Below are positions 9,715 to 17,734 of a stretch of DNA of 64,000 nucleotides, one piece after another. Numbering within the stretch: position 1 is the stretch's first letter; the number at the start of each line of letters is the position of its first letter. The translations under genes and the position numbers were made by a program. Source of the DNA: Prolixibacteraceae bacterium (lineage in GTDB: Bacteria; Bacteroidota; Bacteroidia; Bacteroidales; Prolixibacteraceae); NCBI GenBank assembly GCA_019856515.1, contig CP082230.1, positions 4,588,001 to 4,652,000 of the forward strand, in the 5' to 3' direction. The notes under the pieces are model-generated. The model saw only the letters and a list, made by a program, of their open reading frames with translations. It was not told the DNA's origin and made no database searches.

Positions 9715-9918
9715 AGATGGTGGTATTATAAATTCATTAAATAGAATGGTAAAAATAATATTCTAAATTAACTTTCATAAACATATATTGCTTTCCTTGT
9801 CTTATTTGCATATCGATGTATTATTCTGTTGTGTTCACATAACTTTAAGTGTTAAAATATGTAGTTTTTGTTGTCTGAATTACTAAATTGCAGGTATTCT
9901 TAATAAATATTGAGTGAT

Positions 9919-10821
9919 ATGAGAAAAAGATTATTCCTTATTGCATTGTGTTTGTTTACATTTAGTAGTTATGCTCAAGATGTGGAACAGACCAAAGCAC
10001 TGAAGAGAAAAGTGGCTATTGGTCGCTTTTCAAATGTAACGAAACAATCTCAAAGCATTTTTTATGATCAGGAAAGTGATCAGTTAGGTAAACAAGCTTC
10101 GGATATCCTTGCAATGAAATTGGTTTCGAGTGATAAGTTTTTGCTGATTGAACGTCAGGACTATGATAAGATCGCAAATGAATTGATCCAAACAAATCGA
10201 CTATCAGACACTACTTCTACTCAAATAGGAGCTGACTTCTTAATTATTGGTTCCGTAACCCATTTAGGTCGTAAGACTGTAGGTAATCAGAAGTTGTTTT
10301 CAAGTAGTATCAAGCAAGAAGTGGAGGCTGGCGTAAGTCTTAGACTTGTGGATGTATCAACTGGTTTGATTGTGTTTAGTGGAGAAGGAAAAGGTAACTC
10401 TACGGTGCAAGATAAAAAAGTAATGGGTTTTGGAGAGAGAGCTGATTTTGACGCAACACTTACAGATAAGGCTATTTCAGCAGCGATAAATCAATTGGTG
10501 GAAGAGATAATAAATAAGTGTATGGATATGCCATGGAAAGCCTATATTCTTTCTGAAGAGGATGGTTCATATATACTTTCGGGAGGTGCATCACAAGGAA
10601 TCCAAGTTGGAGATAAATATGATATCTTGAAACCAGGAAAGAGTGTGAAGAATCCACAAACTGGAATGATGATTCAGTTACCAGGGAAAGTTATTGGTGA
10701 GCTCCAGATTGATATGACTTTCGGGGATACTCCTTCAACAGAAGTCTCTATGGCGACTTTAGTTTCAGGAGATATACAAAAAGACCAATTGAGTAAATAT
10801 GTAGTGATTGAAAAGAAATAA
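9919..10821 (+). CDS. CsgG/HfaB-family outer-membrane assembly protein
   Basis: About 300 residues from the ATG at 9919; a nearer-upstream TTG is less likely. A signal peptide (residues 1-20, ending SSYAQ) is followed by the CsgG core: KRKVAIGRFSN at the start, LLIERQDYDKIANE, then GADFLIIGSVTHLG and a VSLRLVDVSTGLIVFSGEG stretch. The C-terminal third (GSYILSGGASQGIQVGDKYD) is an added beta-rich domain seen in longer CsgG relatives. CsgG forms a ring-shaped outer-membrane channel in curli systems, but here there are no curlin genes. The neighbours DUF4810 and DUF799 instead define a separate, poorly understood envelope operon. Unlike E. coli CsgG there is no lipobox cysteine at the signal-peptide end. 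Confidence 0.82.
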   Translation: MRKRLFLIALCLFTFSSYAQDVEQTKALKRKVAIGRFSNVTKQSQSIFYDQESDQLGKQASDILAMKLVSSDKFLLIERQDYDKIANELIQTNRLSDTTSTQIGADFLIIGSVTHLGRKTVGNQKLFSSSIKQEVEAGVSLRLVDVSTGLIVFSGEGKGNSTVQDKKVMGFGERADFDATLTDKAISAAINQLVEEIINKCMDMPWKAYILSEEDGSYILSGGASQGIQVGDKYDILKPGKSVKNPQTGMMIQLPGKVIGELQIDMTFGDTPSTEVSMATLVSGDIQKDQLSKYVVIEKK

Positions 10822-10833
10822 TGAGCAAATCGT

Positions 10834-11175
10834 ATGAAACAATTAATTTATATAGTCGCAATATTATGGATGTGTGTAGGTTGTAAAAATACTTATATGG
10901 CAGCCAGCTCTGGAATAGATGAGAAAGCTTCTATTATTCTTATCACAGAGAGAGCAAATAAACAGAAGTATAAGAAGGGCGAAGTGTTATTACATATTGA
11001 CGATAAGATATATACCGTGGATAAGATTCCAGAGGTAAAGTATGCAATGAAGGCAAGATTGTTTGCTATAACACAGGGAAAGCACCATGTGGTTGTATCC
11101 TTTAATGGAAATAAAGTGTATGACAAAGAAGTATTTATAGGTCGTAATGAGACTAGAAAAATAATACTACGATGA
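10834..11175 (+). CDS. Small lipoprotein in the CsgG operon
   Basis: 113 residues with a lipobox (WMCVGC, C17). The remainder is predicted beta-rich, with HIDDKIYTVDKI and a closing KHHVVVSFNGNKVYDKEVF that resembles a PEGA-like carbohydrate- or envelope-binding module in pattern only. It starts 12 nt after the csgG-like stop and its stop overlaps the next start as ATGA, so it is translationally coupled to DUF4810. In the CsgG-DUF4810-DUF799 operons I know from other phyla the order has no such gene, so this may be a Bacteroidota-specific component. Function unknown; an accessory of the same envelope complex is inferred from coupling. Confidence 0.7.
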   Translation: MKQLIYIVAILWMCVGCKNTYMAASSGIDEKASIILITERANKQKYKKGEVLLHIDDKIYTVDKIPEVKYAMKARLFAITQGKHHVVVSFNGNKVYDKEVFIGRNETRKIILR

Positions 11176-11510
11176 AAAAGATCCTAACCACTATTCTTCT
11201 TTTATCTTTGTTTGCAAGTTGTTCTGTATCACCTTACTATTGGGGGTCGTATGAGAAAGTGACCTATAAGTACAATAAGAATATGACTCCTGAAGCACGT
11301 GCTAATGTGATGGAAAATTATCAATCTGTGATTAATTATTGCAAGCAAAGTACATCTAAAGAGGTGCCCCCTGGAATCTACGCTGATTATGGATATCTTT
11401 TAATACAAGATGGTCAAGTCGATTTAGGGAAAAGTTATATGGAGAAAGAGATGGAGTTGTATCCAGAATCAAAAAAGATTGTTACTTACCTGCTAGATAG
11501 AATAAAATGA
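11172..11510 (+). CDS. DUF4810 domain lipoprotein
   Basis: 112 residues. Lipobox FASC (C17), then SPYYWGSYEKVTYKY, the aromatic-rich start of the DUF4810 family, and a helical part (PPGIYADYGYLLIQDG, LGKSYMEKEMELYPES) that looks like a single TPR-type hairpin. It is joined to both neighbours by ATGA overlaps (11172 and 11507), strong evidence for one operon with equal stoichiometry control. The family occurs beside CsgG-like and DUF799 proteins in many Gram-negative bacteria. The biochemical role is not established, with a scaffold or pilotin of an outer-membrane complex being plausible. Confidence 0.82.
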   Translation: MKKILTTILLLSLFASCSVSPYYWGSYEKVTYKYNKNMTPEARANVMENYQSVINYCKQSTSKEVPPGIYADYGYLLIQDGQVDLGKSYMEKEMELYPESKKIVTYLLDRIK

Positions 11511-12184
11511 TGCAAACAAGATGTTTTATATTGGTTGTTCTCGCCACAATCATGTTCTATAGTTGTGCTCCAACAAATCAGTTAGGCTTAACTCGAGAAT
11601 CATATGAGGATTTTTATTCAGAACACCCTACAAGTATAATGATTATGCCGCCAATCAATAAATCCATGAAGGTGGAGGCAAAATTGTTTTTCTACAATAC
11701 ATTGGTTCAACCCATTGTAGAAAAGGGATATTATATTGTACCATTCTATATGGGCTTAGATATTCTAAAGAATGAGAGTGCTTATGATTCAGAACTATTA
11801 TATGACAAGTCAATGAAAGTTGTGAAGCAGACATGGGGTATTGATGCTGTCCTTTTTACCACAATATATGAGTGGAAAAAAGTGGGTACAGGTCAAGTCG
11901 TGGTCGATATAGGCTATGAGTTAAGATCTACTGAATCAGATAAGATTCTCTATGATAAACGAGGGGATGTGACGGTCAATATGACCAGTAATTCGGGTAA
12001 CTATTTTGTAGATTTGGCTGCTATCGCACTAAAAACTGCATTTGCGAGAGAGATTAATGTTGCTAAGTCTTGTAATAAAGTCGGCCTAGAAGATATGCCG
12101 TACGGTTCGCACAATAAGTTGTATATGCAAGATAAGACAAAATCTATTGGTGAAAAGAATTTTTCTGTAGTCGTTTCACAATAG
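11507..12184 (+). CDS. DUF799 / GNA1162-family lipoprotein
   Basis: 225 residues with a lipobox ending YSC (C20). The sequence SIMIMPPINKSMKVEAKLFFYNTLVQP is split by the hallmark I-M-P-P-x-N segment of GNA1162 (Neisseria) proteins, followed by a WGIDAVLFTTIYEW strand. The crystal structure of the Neisseria protein resembles TolB-like and CsgG-like periplasmic domains, which suits a partner of the upstream CsgG-like channel. It is the last gene of the four-gene operon and is followed after 28 nt by an intrinsic terminator. The start at 11507 overlaps the previous stop; an ATG at 11510 is an equal alternative. Confidence 0.83.
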   Translation: MMQTRCFILVVLATIMFYSCAPTNQLGLTRESYEDFYSEHPTSIMIMPPINKSMKVEAKLFFYNTLVQPIVEKGYYIVPFYMGLDILKNESAYDSELLYDKSMKVVKQTWGIDAVLFTTIYEWKKVGTGQVVVDIGYELRSTESDKILYDKRGDVTVNMTSNSGNYFVDLAAIALKTAFAREINVAKSCNKVGLEDMPYGSHNKLYMQDKTKSIGEKNFSVVVSQ

Positions 12185-12211
12185 AGATATTGATCTTATT
12201 ATGAATTTATG

Positions 12212-12244
12212 AAAAAGGATATCCTAATGTAGGGTATCCTTTTT
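12212..12244 (+). terminator. Intrinsic terminator of the CsgG operon
   Basis: AAAAAGGATATCC and GGGTATCCTTTTT pair with one mismatch around a 7-nt loop, ending in a T-tract, 28 nt after the DUF799 stop. Confidence 0.8.
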
Positions 12245-12438
12245 CATTTCGAAATAGTTTTATTTTGACTCCATATGATTGTTTTAATACAAAATATGAG
12301 GGAGATTAATGAAGTAGAATGAAATAGTTGATAAAATATGTATGGTCTTATTGTATTGTTATTTAGGCGTTTATGTGTTTTGTTTTTCTTTTTATTCTAT
12401 CCTGTGTTTTGTAATAAAGAAAATTGTTGTAATATTGT

Positions 12439-12452
12439 CGAATATTTATTCG
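12439..12452. promoter_or_regulatory. Dyad element CGAAT-N4-ATTCG, distal copy
   Basis: CGAATATTTATTCG is an interrupted palindrome. The surrounding 26 bases match the proximal copy at 12636-12649 in inverted orientation with about four mismatches, suggesting a two-site operator for the SDR/MBL operon. Confidence 0.4.
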
Positions 12453-12635
12453 GTAAAAGATTGTATGTGTCATCACGTTGTTAGAGAATTAATATGGATG
12501 TTTGTTGTTAATTCTAAAGTTTGTTAATTGTGTTGATCTGACAGCGTATCGTAATGTTGTTAATGATAATTGTTGATACATGAGAATGCGATGAGATCTC
12601 GTAGAGATCAAAGTGCATTTTTTTTAATCTCTTAT

Positions 12636-12649
12636 CGAATAAATATTCG
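12636..12649. promoter_or_regulatory. Dyad element CGAAT-N4-ATTCG, proximal copy
   Basis: CGAATAAATATTCG, 24 nt upstream of the SDR start codon, where an operator would cover the promoter or leader. It is the inverted partner of the copy 197 bp upstream. The binding protein is unknown; no regulator gene adjoins it. Confidence 0.4.
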
Positions 12650-12673
12650 GTTATAAATAATGTAATACTAGAT

Positions 12674-13600
12674 ATGAAGACAACTCGAATTACCAATAAA
12701 TTTAAGCGAATGCTTCTAGGAGGTTGGAGACAAGGGGCCAATACACCAATTTGCCCTGATACTCCTAGGTTAGATGGAAAGATTGTTGCAATAACAGGAG
12801 GTAACAGAGGAATCGGGTATGAGACAGTAAAAGGCTTGTCCGAAAGAGGGGCAGAGGTTATCGTTCTTTCGAGAAACCTAAAAAAGACAGAGGCTACAGT
12901 AAGAGAGCTCCCATCAACGGTTCATTCTGTGAAACTAGATCTTGAAGATATCTTACAGATTCCATCAGCTGTAAGAGAGATTAATAAGATATTGAATGGT
13001 CGTTATATTGATATTCTTATCAATAATGCTGGCATAGCAGTGAAAGGTCCTTGTCAAGTTTCTCCACAGGGGTTTGAGAAGACATTTGCAGTTAATGTAT
13101 TAGGACATCATATCCTATTTAGATTATGTCATCAGAGAGGACTTTTGGCTGATTCGGCTAAGATTATATCGGTAACAGGGGATATATATATTCAAGCAGA
13201 TGATTGTACTGTTGATTATAAATATCGTGGTACTAGTGGCATGGCTGCGTATAGTAGAAGTAAAATTGGGTTAATGTGGTGGGCTTATCAGTGTTTAGAT
13301 CATCACCCTAACTATCAAGTGAATCTAGTGCATCCAGGTATTGTTCCATCTGGTTTAGGAAATGATGAAAATTCATTGCTAGTGAAAATAATGGGAAAGC
13401 TATTTGTCACTTCCAAATTAGGAGCACAAATGAGTTTAATCTGTGCCACGCAAGAAGATATTGAGAATGGAGCATACTATCATAATACATTGGGAAAGAT
13501 GATTCTACCCAAAGATGATGTGGCATTAGATCAAAAAAGAGCGTTAAAGATGTGGAACGAGTTAGAACAAATATTTGATTCCTATATTATAGCTTATTAA
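12674..13600 (+). CDS. Short-chain dehydrogenase/reductase (retinol-dehydrogenase-like)
   Basis: 308 residues. Rossmann nucleotide motif TGGNRGIG (41-48), NNAG (117-120), and the active-site pair YSRSK (Y193, K197) identify a complete classical SDR. The ~35-residue N-terminal extension before the Rossmann fold and the total length fit the WWOX/RDH-like branch that acts on hydrophobic alcohols or ketones. An arginine two residues after the first strand region (VLSRN) suggests NADP(H) preference. The stop is 1 nt before the start of an MBL-fold hydrolase, so the two are co-transcribed, which hints at a lipid or small-molecule conversion. A dyad element just upstream may regulate the pair. Substrate unknown. 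Confidence 0.85.
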   Translation: MKTTRITNKFKRMLLGGWRQGANTPICPDTPRLDGKIVAITGGNRGIGYETVKGLSERGAEVIVLSRNLKKTEATVRELPSTVHSVKLDLEDILQIPSAVREINKILNGRYIDILINNAGIAVKGPCQVSPQGFEKTFAVNVLGHHILFRLCHQRGLLADSAKIISVTGDIYIQADDCTVDYKYRGTSGMAAYSRSKIGLMWWAYQCLDHHPNYQVNLVHPGIVPSGLGNDENSLLVKIMGKLFVTSKLGAQMSLICATQEDIENGAYYHNTLGKMILPKDDVALDQKRALKMWNELEQIFDSYIIAY

Positions 13601-13601
13601 T

Positions 13602-14753
13602 ATGAGTGGGATGGCAAGAATAAAGAGAGGGAAGATCGTGATGATTATAATAATAGTAGTGTTCGTTTTTTTTGGTGGAGTATTCCTTTGGCTATCTTAT
13701 GCTCCTCAGTTTGGCGGAGCTATCACAGAGAAGTATAAAGAGAGATATCGTAATACACCACATTATAAGGGTGATCAATTTGTTAACACAAAGAAGATTG
13801 AGTCACATATAAAGTTTAGTTTCAAAGATTTTAGAGAGGGTATTGGTGAATTAATATCTCCGAGTAATGTGACAAAGCCAAAGTCTAATTTGCAAATAAA
13901 TGCAATGGATTCAATGTCATTAGCAAACCATCGTAAAGGTTCGAGACTGTTTTGGTTTGGACACTCTACATTGTTGTTGCAAACGGGAACAAAGAATATC
14001 TTAATGGACCCGATGTTTGGAGAGGTTCCTTCTCCTGTTAGTTGGGTTGGAACATCTCGTTTTAATACGGAATTGCCTATCGAGATTGAGAAACTTCCGA
14101 AGATCGATGCCGTAGTAATTTCTCATGATCACTATGACCACTTAGATTATGGTTCGATATTGAAGTTGAAGGATAAGGTGAAGATGTTCTATGTGCCATT
14201 AGGGGTAGGTGTTCATTTGGAGAGATGGGGTGTTAATAAAGAGCGAATTGTTGAGCTTGATTGGTGGGATAGCGTTGTCGAAGATGGAGTTGCTTTCCGA
14301 TGTATGCCTTCTCAACATTTCTCTGGACGTAAGGTGAATACCAATAATAGTACTTTATGGTGTTCGTGGATTATTCAATCTGAAGAGGCGAATGTCTATT
14401 TTAGTGGTGATGGTGGATATAGTACCCATTTTAAGCAGATTGGGGAGAAGTATGGTCCGTTTGATATCGCATTAGTCGAGTGTGGTCAGTACAATGAGAA
14501 GTGGCCTTACATACACATGTTTCCAGAACAGAGTGTACAAGCAGGAATAGATGTACAAGCAAAAGTGATATTGCCAATTCACTGGGGCGCTTTCAGTTTA
14601 TCACAACATGATTGGAATGAACCTGTAAAGCGTTTTGTAGAAGAGGCGAATCGTTTAAAAGCAAATTATGTGATTCCATTTATAGGGGAATCTGTTGATA
14701 TACAACCACCCAATGAGACGAAACAGAACATTGAGTGGTGGAAAAAACTCTAG
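13602..14753 (+). CDS. MBL-fold metal-dependent hydrolase (NAPE-PLD/UlaG-like), membrane-anchored
   Basis: 383 residues. A single transmembrane anchor (about residues 11-32) precedes a metallo-beta-lactamase fold. Metal ligands visible are HDHYDH (175-180), H239 in PSQHFSGR, D270 in FSGDGGY and H327 in LPIHWG. The spacing and the WFGHST motif at 118-123 match N-acylphosphatidylethanolamine phospholipase D-like and UlaG-like hydrolases. The anchor and the family both point to a membrane-lipid phosphodiester substrate, which is inferred rather than shown. It lies 1 nt after the SDR stop. A start at M4 (13611) is possible. All metal ligands are present, so an active enzyme is expected. Confidence 0.85.
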   Translation: MSGMARIKRGKIVMIIIIVVFVFFGGVFLWLSYAPQFGGAITEKYKERYRNTPHYKGDQFVNTKKIESHIKFSFKDFREGIGELISPSNVTKPKSNLQINAMDSMSLANHRKGSRLFWFGHSTLLLQTGTKNILMDPMFGEVPSPVSWVGTSRFNTELPIEIEKLPKIDAVVISHDHYDHLDYGSILKLKDKVKMFYVPLGVGVHLERWGVNKERIVELDWWDSVVEDGVAFRCMPSQHFSGRKVNTNNSTLWCSWIIQSEEANVYFSGDGGYSTHFKQIGEKYGPFDIALVECGQYNEKWPYIHMFPEQSVQAGIDVQAKVILPIHWGAFSLSQHDWNEPVKRFVEEANRLKANYVIPFIGESVDIQPPNETKQNIEWWKKL

Positions 14754-14766
14754 TCTCTACACAATC

Positions 14767-14881
14767 GAGTATGCATTTGTCTCAATATTTATGTTCTAGT
14801 CTGTCAGAGTATCGTGGATATGATCTTTGTTTGTTTAAATAGTAAAACTTCATATCTCCATATTTGAGACAGTGCATACTC
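14767..14881. repeat. Long imperfect inverted repeat containing TGAGACA boxes
   Basis: GAGTATGCATTTGTCTCA and TGAGACAGTGCATACTC face each other 115 bp apart in the gap between the MBL hydrolase and the aldo/keto reductase. A third TGTCTCA lies near 14983. It could be a structured leader, a terminator or a pair of operators for the downstream gene. Confidence 0.4.
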
Positions 14882-15021
14882 ATCTTTCTTATTCGATTTA
14901 AATAGATCTCTTTTATCATCAAAACTGTTGGTTTCAGTTCTAGCAAACCTCATGATGTGTTAAAGTGTTATGTCGAATAAAATGTCTCATTTGAAAATAT
15001 AAACTAAAAAAGTATCTAATC

Positions 15022-15945
15022 ATGAGTGAATTTTATCAAAAAGATGATTTGAAGCTATCTAGACTTGGTTTAGGTTGTATGAGAATGTCTACAAACCTCG
15101 ATTCGAGTAGAAAAGAGAGCCTTGCAACTATAAGAGAAGCTGTTGACTTAGGAGTTAACCTAATTGATACCGGAGATTTCTATGGTGAAGGTGGACATAA
15201 TGAGAAACTTATTGGAGAAGCATTGAAGGATATTCCACGTGATGATGTTTTCTTATCGGTGAAATACGGAACATTTAATAACCTAATGAAAGGGTTGGAT
15301 TCTGTCGACGTTGGACCGACAAATGTAAAGAAGTATGTTACATCATCATTAAAGAACTTAGGGGTTGATTCTATCGACTTGTATCAGCCTGCACGTGTAG
15401 ATATAGGGATACCCATTGAAGATACAATAGGAGCCTTGGTCGAATTGGTTGATGCTGGATATATTCGACATATCGGACTCTCTCAAGTTGATAGTGAGAC
15501 GTTGAGAAAAGCAAATGCAATACATCCTATCAAATTAGTAGAATTAGAATATTCAATTGTAAATAAGAGTATTGAGTCAGATCTTCTTCCAACAGCAAGA
15601 GAGCTGGGCATTGGTGTTGTTGCATTTGGTGCAATGGGATTTGGTAAACTGTCGCAAAACGGTAGTGAATCGGATATTCTAATAAAAACGATAAACGATA
15701 TTTCAAAAGAGAAAGATATCACATTCTCACAGTTGGTTCATGCCTGGTTATATAATAGGGGAGAGGATATTATTCCGTTAATTGGATCAAGAACTAGAGA
15801 TCAATTTGATGATACATTTCAGTGTAAAAACATCACATTCTCTAAGGATGAAAATGATCGTATTAATAGAGCGTTTCAAGGTAGTAGCATAACGGGACCA
15901 GGCATGCCAAACTTTATAATTAAAAATGGGAAACTAGTTAGATAG
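15022..15945 (+). CDS. Aldo/keto reductase with substituted active-site histidine
   Basis: 307 residues, a full (alpha/beta)8 barrel of the aldo/keto reductase family. The tetrad residues D49 (LIDTGDFYG), Y54 and K81 (LSVKYG) are present, but the usual histidine of the fourth position is replaced by A124 in LYQPARVD. Other bacterial AKRs with a QPAR motif exist, so this is a subfamily trait rather than decay. The C-terminal cofactor region LIGSRTRDQ fits NADPH binding. The natural substrate is unknown. It is followed by a small YciI protein and an amino-acid symporter on the same strand with gaps under 100 bp, but a shared transcript is not proven. Confidence 0.85.
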   Translation: MSEFYQKDDLKLSRLGLGCMRMSTNLDSSRKESLATIREAVDLGVNLIDTGDFYGEGGHNEKLIGEALKDIPRDDVFLSVKYGTFNNLMKGLDSVDVGPTNVKKYVTSSLKNLGVDSIDLYQPARVDIGIPIEDTIGALVELVDAGYIRHIGLSQVDSETLRKANAIHPIKLVELEYSIVNKSIESDLLPTARELGIGVVAFGAMGFGKLSQNGSESDILIKTINDISKEKDITFSQLVHAWLYNRGEDIIPLIGSRTRDQFDDTFQCKNITFSKDENDRINRAFQGSSITGPGMPNFIIKNGKLVR

Positions 15946-15968
15946 ACATTGTTAACTAAAGGATACTG

Positions 15969-15989
15969 ATATGGACTTATTGTCCATAT
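15969..15989 (+). terminator. Small hairpin after the aldo/keto reductase
   Basis: ATATGGAC and GTCCATAT pair perfectly around a 5-nt loop, 23 nt after the stop codon. No T-tract follows, so it may be only an intercistronic hairpin. Confidence 0.3.
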
Positions 15990-16034
15990 TGGTTCTCATT
16001 ATAGTGCTAACCCCTCTAATAACCAATACATATA

Positions 16035-16337
16035 ATGTTTATATTGAATTTAACTTACAAGGTGTCAATTGATGTAATTAAACAGTACATGGATGGACAC
16101 ATAGAGTTTCTAGACAATCAGTTTCAAAATGGCAACTTTATCCTCTCTGGAAGGAAAATACCAAGAGTTGGAGGGATTATCATTTCGGTTCAAACGAATA
16201 AAAGTGATCTGATGGAGACAATCAAGAAAGATCCATTATGTTATCACAAACTTGCAGACTATGAGATTATTGAGTTCTGTGCAAGCAAGACCAGTGAGAT
16301 ACTAAAGTTTTTAAATGAGAAGAGTGATAACCAATAA
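16035..16337 (+). CDS. YciI-like (YCII domain) protein
   Basis: 100 residues with the ferredoxin-like YCII pattern: an N-terminal strand (MFILNLTYKV), a helix carrying the conserved histidine (H22 in DGHIEFL), then GNFILSGRKIPRVGGIII. The family fold is related to dimeric alpha-beta barrel proteins and the His-Asp pair has been proposed as catalytic, but no general function is known. It stands 19 nt before the symporter gene and is probably co-transcribed with it. Confidence 0.75.
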   Translation: MFILNLTYKVSIDVIKQYMDGHIEFLDNQFQNGNFILSGRKIPRVGGIIISVQTNKSDLMETIKKDPLCYHKLADYEIIEFCASKTSEILKFLNEKSDNQ

Positions 16338-16356
16338 TTCGTGGTTCCTAAATTAG

Positions 16357-17670
16357 ATGAATAATGTAGAGTTTCTGAGACAAGTTACAACAAATATTTC
16401 AGATTCAGTATGGCCAATATTCTTACCATTTTTTGTTGTAATAAGTCTATATATTAGTTTTTGTACGTTCTCCAAGTTTAATATAAAATCAAAGAAAGAT
16501 ACTAGAGTCTCATTCAAAGATATCGTGGGACCAGCTTCGCTCTCTTTAGGTGCAAAAGTAGGAACAGGATCTTTAATAGGTGTTCTAGGTTCGTTAAATA
16601 AATTATCAGTAAAAGGTCAAGGTGTTGTTGAAGGAATGGTATTATGGGGAATTATTGGTGCTTTAATTTTAATCCCTCTAACTTATTCTGAGACGTTTAT
16701 AGCTCGGTTGAAGAACATCTCGCCCGTAGGCTATATTAAATCAACGATGTCATCACAGATGCAATACTGTTATGGCGTTAGCTTAGTCGTGCTCTATGTA
16801 TTTGGATTCGGAGGGTTTCAGTTTAATGGAATTGATGCGGTAATAACTATCTCGACAGGTCATCTCGCAAATTATAACATGAATGAACTTCAACGTTATA
16901 TATTTATTGTAATCCCATTAATAATAATGGTTGGCCTGTTGGTTATTAGTAAGAGTCAGAATCTATTTATCGATACAATTACATCTCTAATAGGGTTTGC
17001 AATATTCGCCTACCTGGGGCTCTTTGTATTTTTTGTGATAAACACATTGACGTACGTTCCTCTTTACTTAGATCGTGTTATAGACGGTTTCTTTCAGCCC
17101 GTAAGTATGGGAATTGGAGTCCCCGCAGGCATGGTTTTTAGTTTACAAAGAGTGATTCAAACATCAGAGGCTGGACTGGGCACATCTGCTCTAGCATCAG
17201 AAGAAGGAAAAGCTTTAGGACCACATGAGAGTTCTGTCGCACAGGCGATACCAACTGCAATAACAGTGTTGTTGTCCTTGGTTGTAACATCATATATAAC
17301 CTCTTATGGAATTTCCAATAAGATGATGTTTTTGCCAAGTGAAGGAATGGAACGACTATATGGTTTCTTTAGAACCGTTGAACATATAACTGGATATGTA
17401 GGACTTATTGTAATGACAATATTTGCATTGCTAAGTGGTGCTACAACACTGTTAGGTTCATATTTTTTCTTTTCCCATCTGTTTGGTGGTTTAAATACCA
17501 ATCTGTTGATTGTATTGTATTTAATAATGATATCACTAGCGGGTACATTGGCTGTGTTTGGTTTCGATTTAATATTTGATGTGGTGGATATACTTCTATT
17601 TCTTGTCAGTGGAATTAATGTCCTTGCTTTGGTGATTTACATTCACAACTTGGGAGGTAATGATTTGTAG
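16357..17670 (+). CDS. Sodium:alanine symporter family (AGCS) transporter
   Basis: 437 residues with 10-11 hydrophobic segments. The AGCS hallmarks are visible: SLSLGAKVGTGSLIGVLG near residues 62-79, where family members carry a G-x-G-N-I/L substrate loop, and QRVIQTSEAGLGTSALAS near 264-281, the conserved helix after the QR pair. It is somewhat shorter than many AGCS members (about 440-480), with a compressed N-terminus. Expected function is Na+-coupled uptake of alanine, glycine or another small neutral amino acid at the inner membrane. The first glycine-rich loop differs from the strict family pattern, so substrate specificity is uncertain. Confidence 0.82.
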   Translation: MNNVEFLRQVTTNISDSVWPIFLPFFVVISLYISFCTFSKFNIKSKKDTRVSFKDIVGPASLSLGAKVGTGSLIGVLGSLNKLSVKGQGVVEGMVLWGIIGALILIPLTYSETFIARLKNISPVGYIKSTMSSQMQYCYGVSLVVLYVFGFGGFQFNGIDAVITISTGHLANYNMNELQRYIFIVIPLIIMVGLLVISKSQNLFIDTITSLIGFAIFAYLGLFVFFVINTLTYVPLYLDRVIDGFFQPVSMGIGVPAGMVFSLQRVIQTSEAGLGTSALASEEGKALGPHESSVAQAIPTAITVLLSLVVTSYITSYGISNKMMFLPSEGMERLYGFFRTVEHITGYVGLIVMTIFALLSGATTLLGSYFFFSHLFGGLNTNLLIVLYLIMISLAGTLAVFGFDLIFDVVDILLFLVSGINVLALVIYIHNLGGNDL

Positions 17671-17734
17671 TTCTCTTAATCTAGTCGAAGGTTAAGGTGT
17701 ATGTAATAAAATAATAAAGCTATTATGTTGAGTT

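Larger units (their letters stand above)
12185..12673. other. Non-coding gap with terminator and two dyad sites
   Basis: A 489-bp AT-rich stretch between the CsgG operon and the SDR gene. It contains the terminator at 12212-12244 and two copies of a dyad element at 12439-12452 and 12636-12649. The short frames inside it lack start context and coding character. Confidence 0.55.

Noticed and set aside
9840..9918. Promoter TAGTTTTTG ahead of the CsgG operon
   Set aside because: The TAnnTTTG match needs one base removed and no -33 partner was found.
12342..12527. 61-codon hydrophobic plus-strand frame
   Set aside because: Phenylalanine/valine-rich translation of AT-rich intergenic DNA containing an operator-like dyad; no start context.
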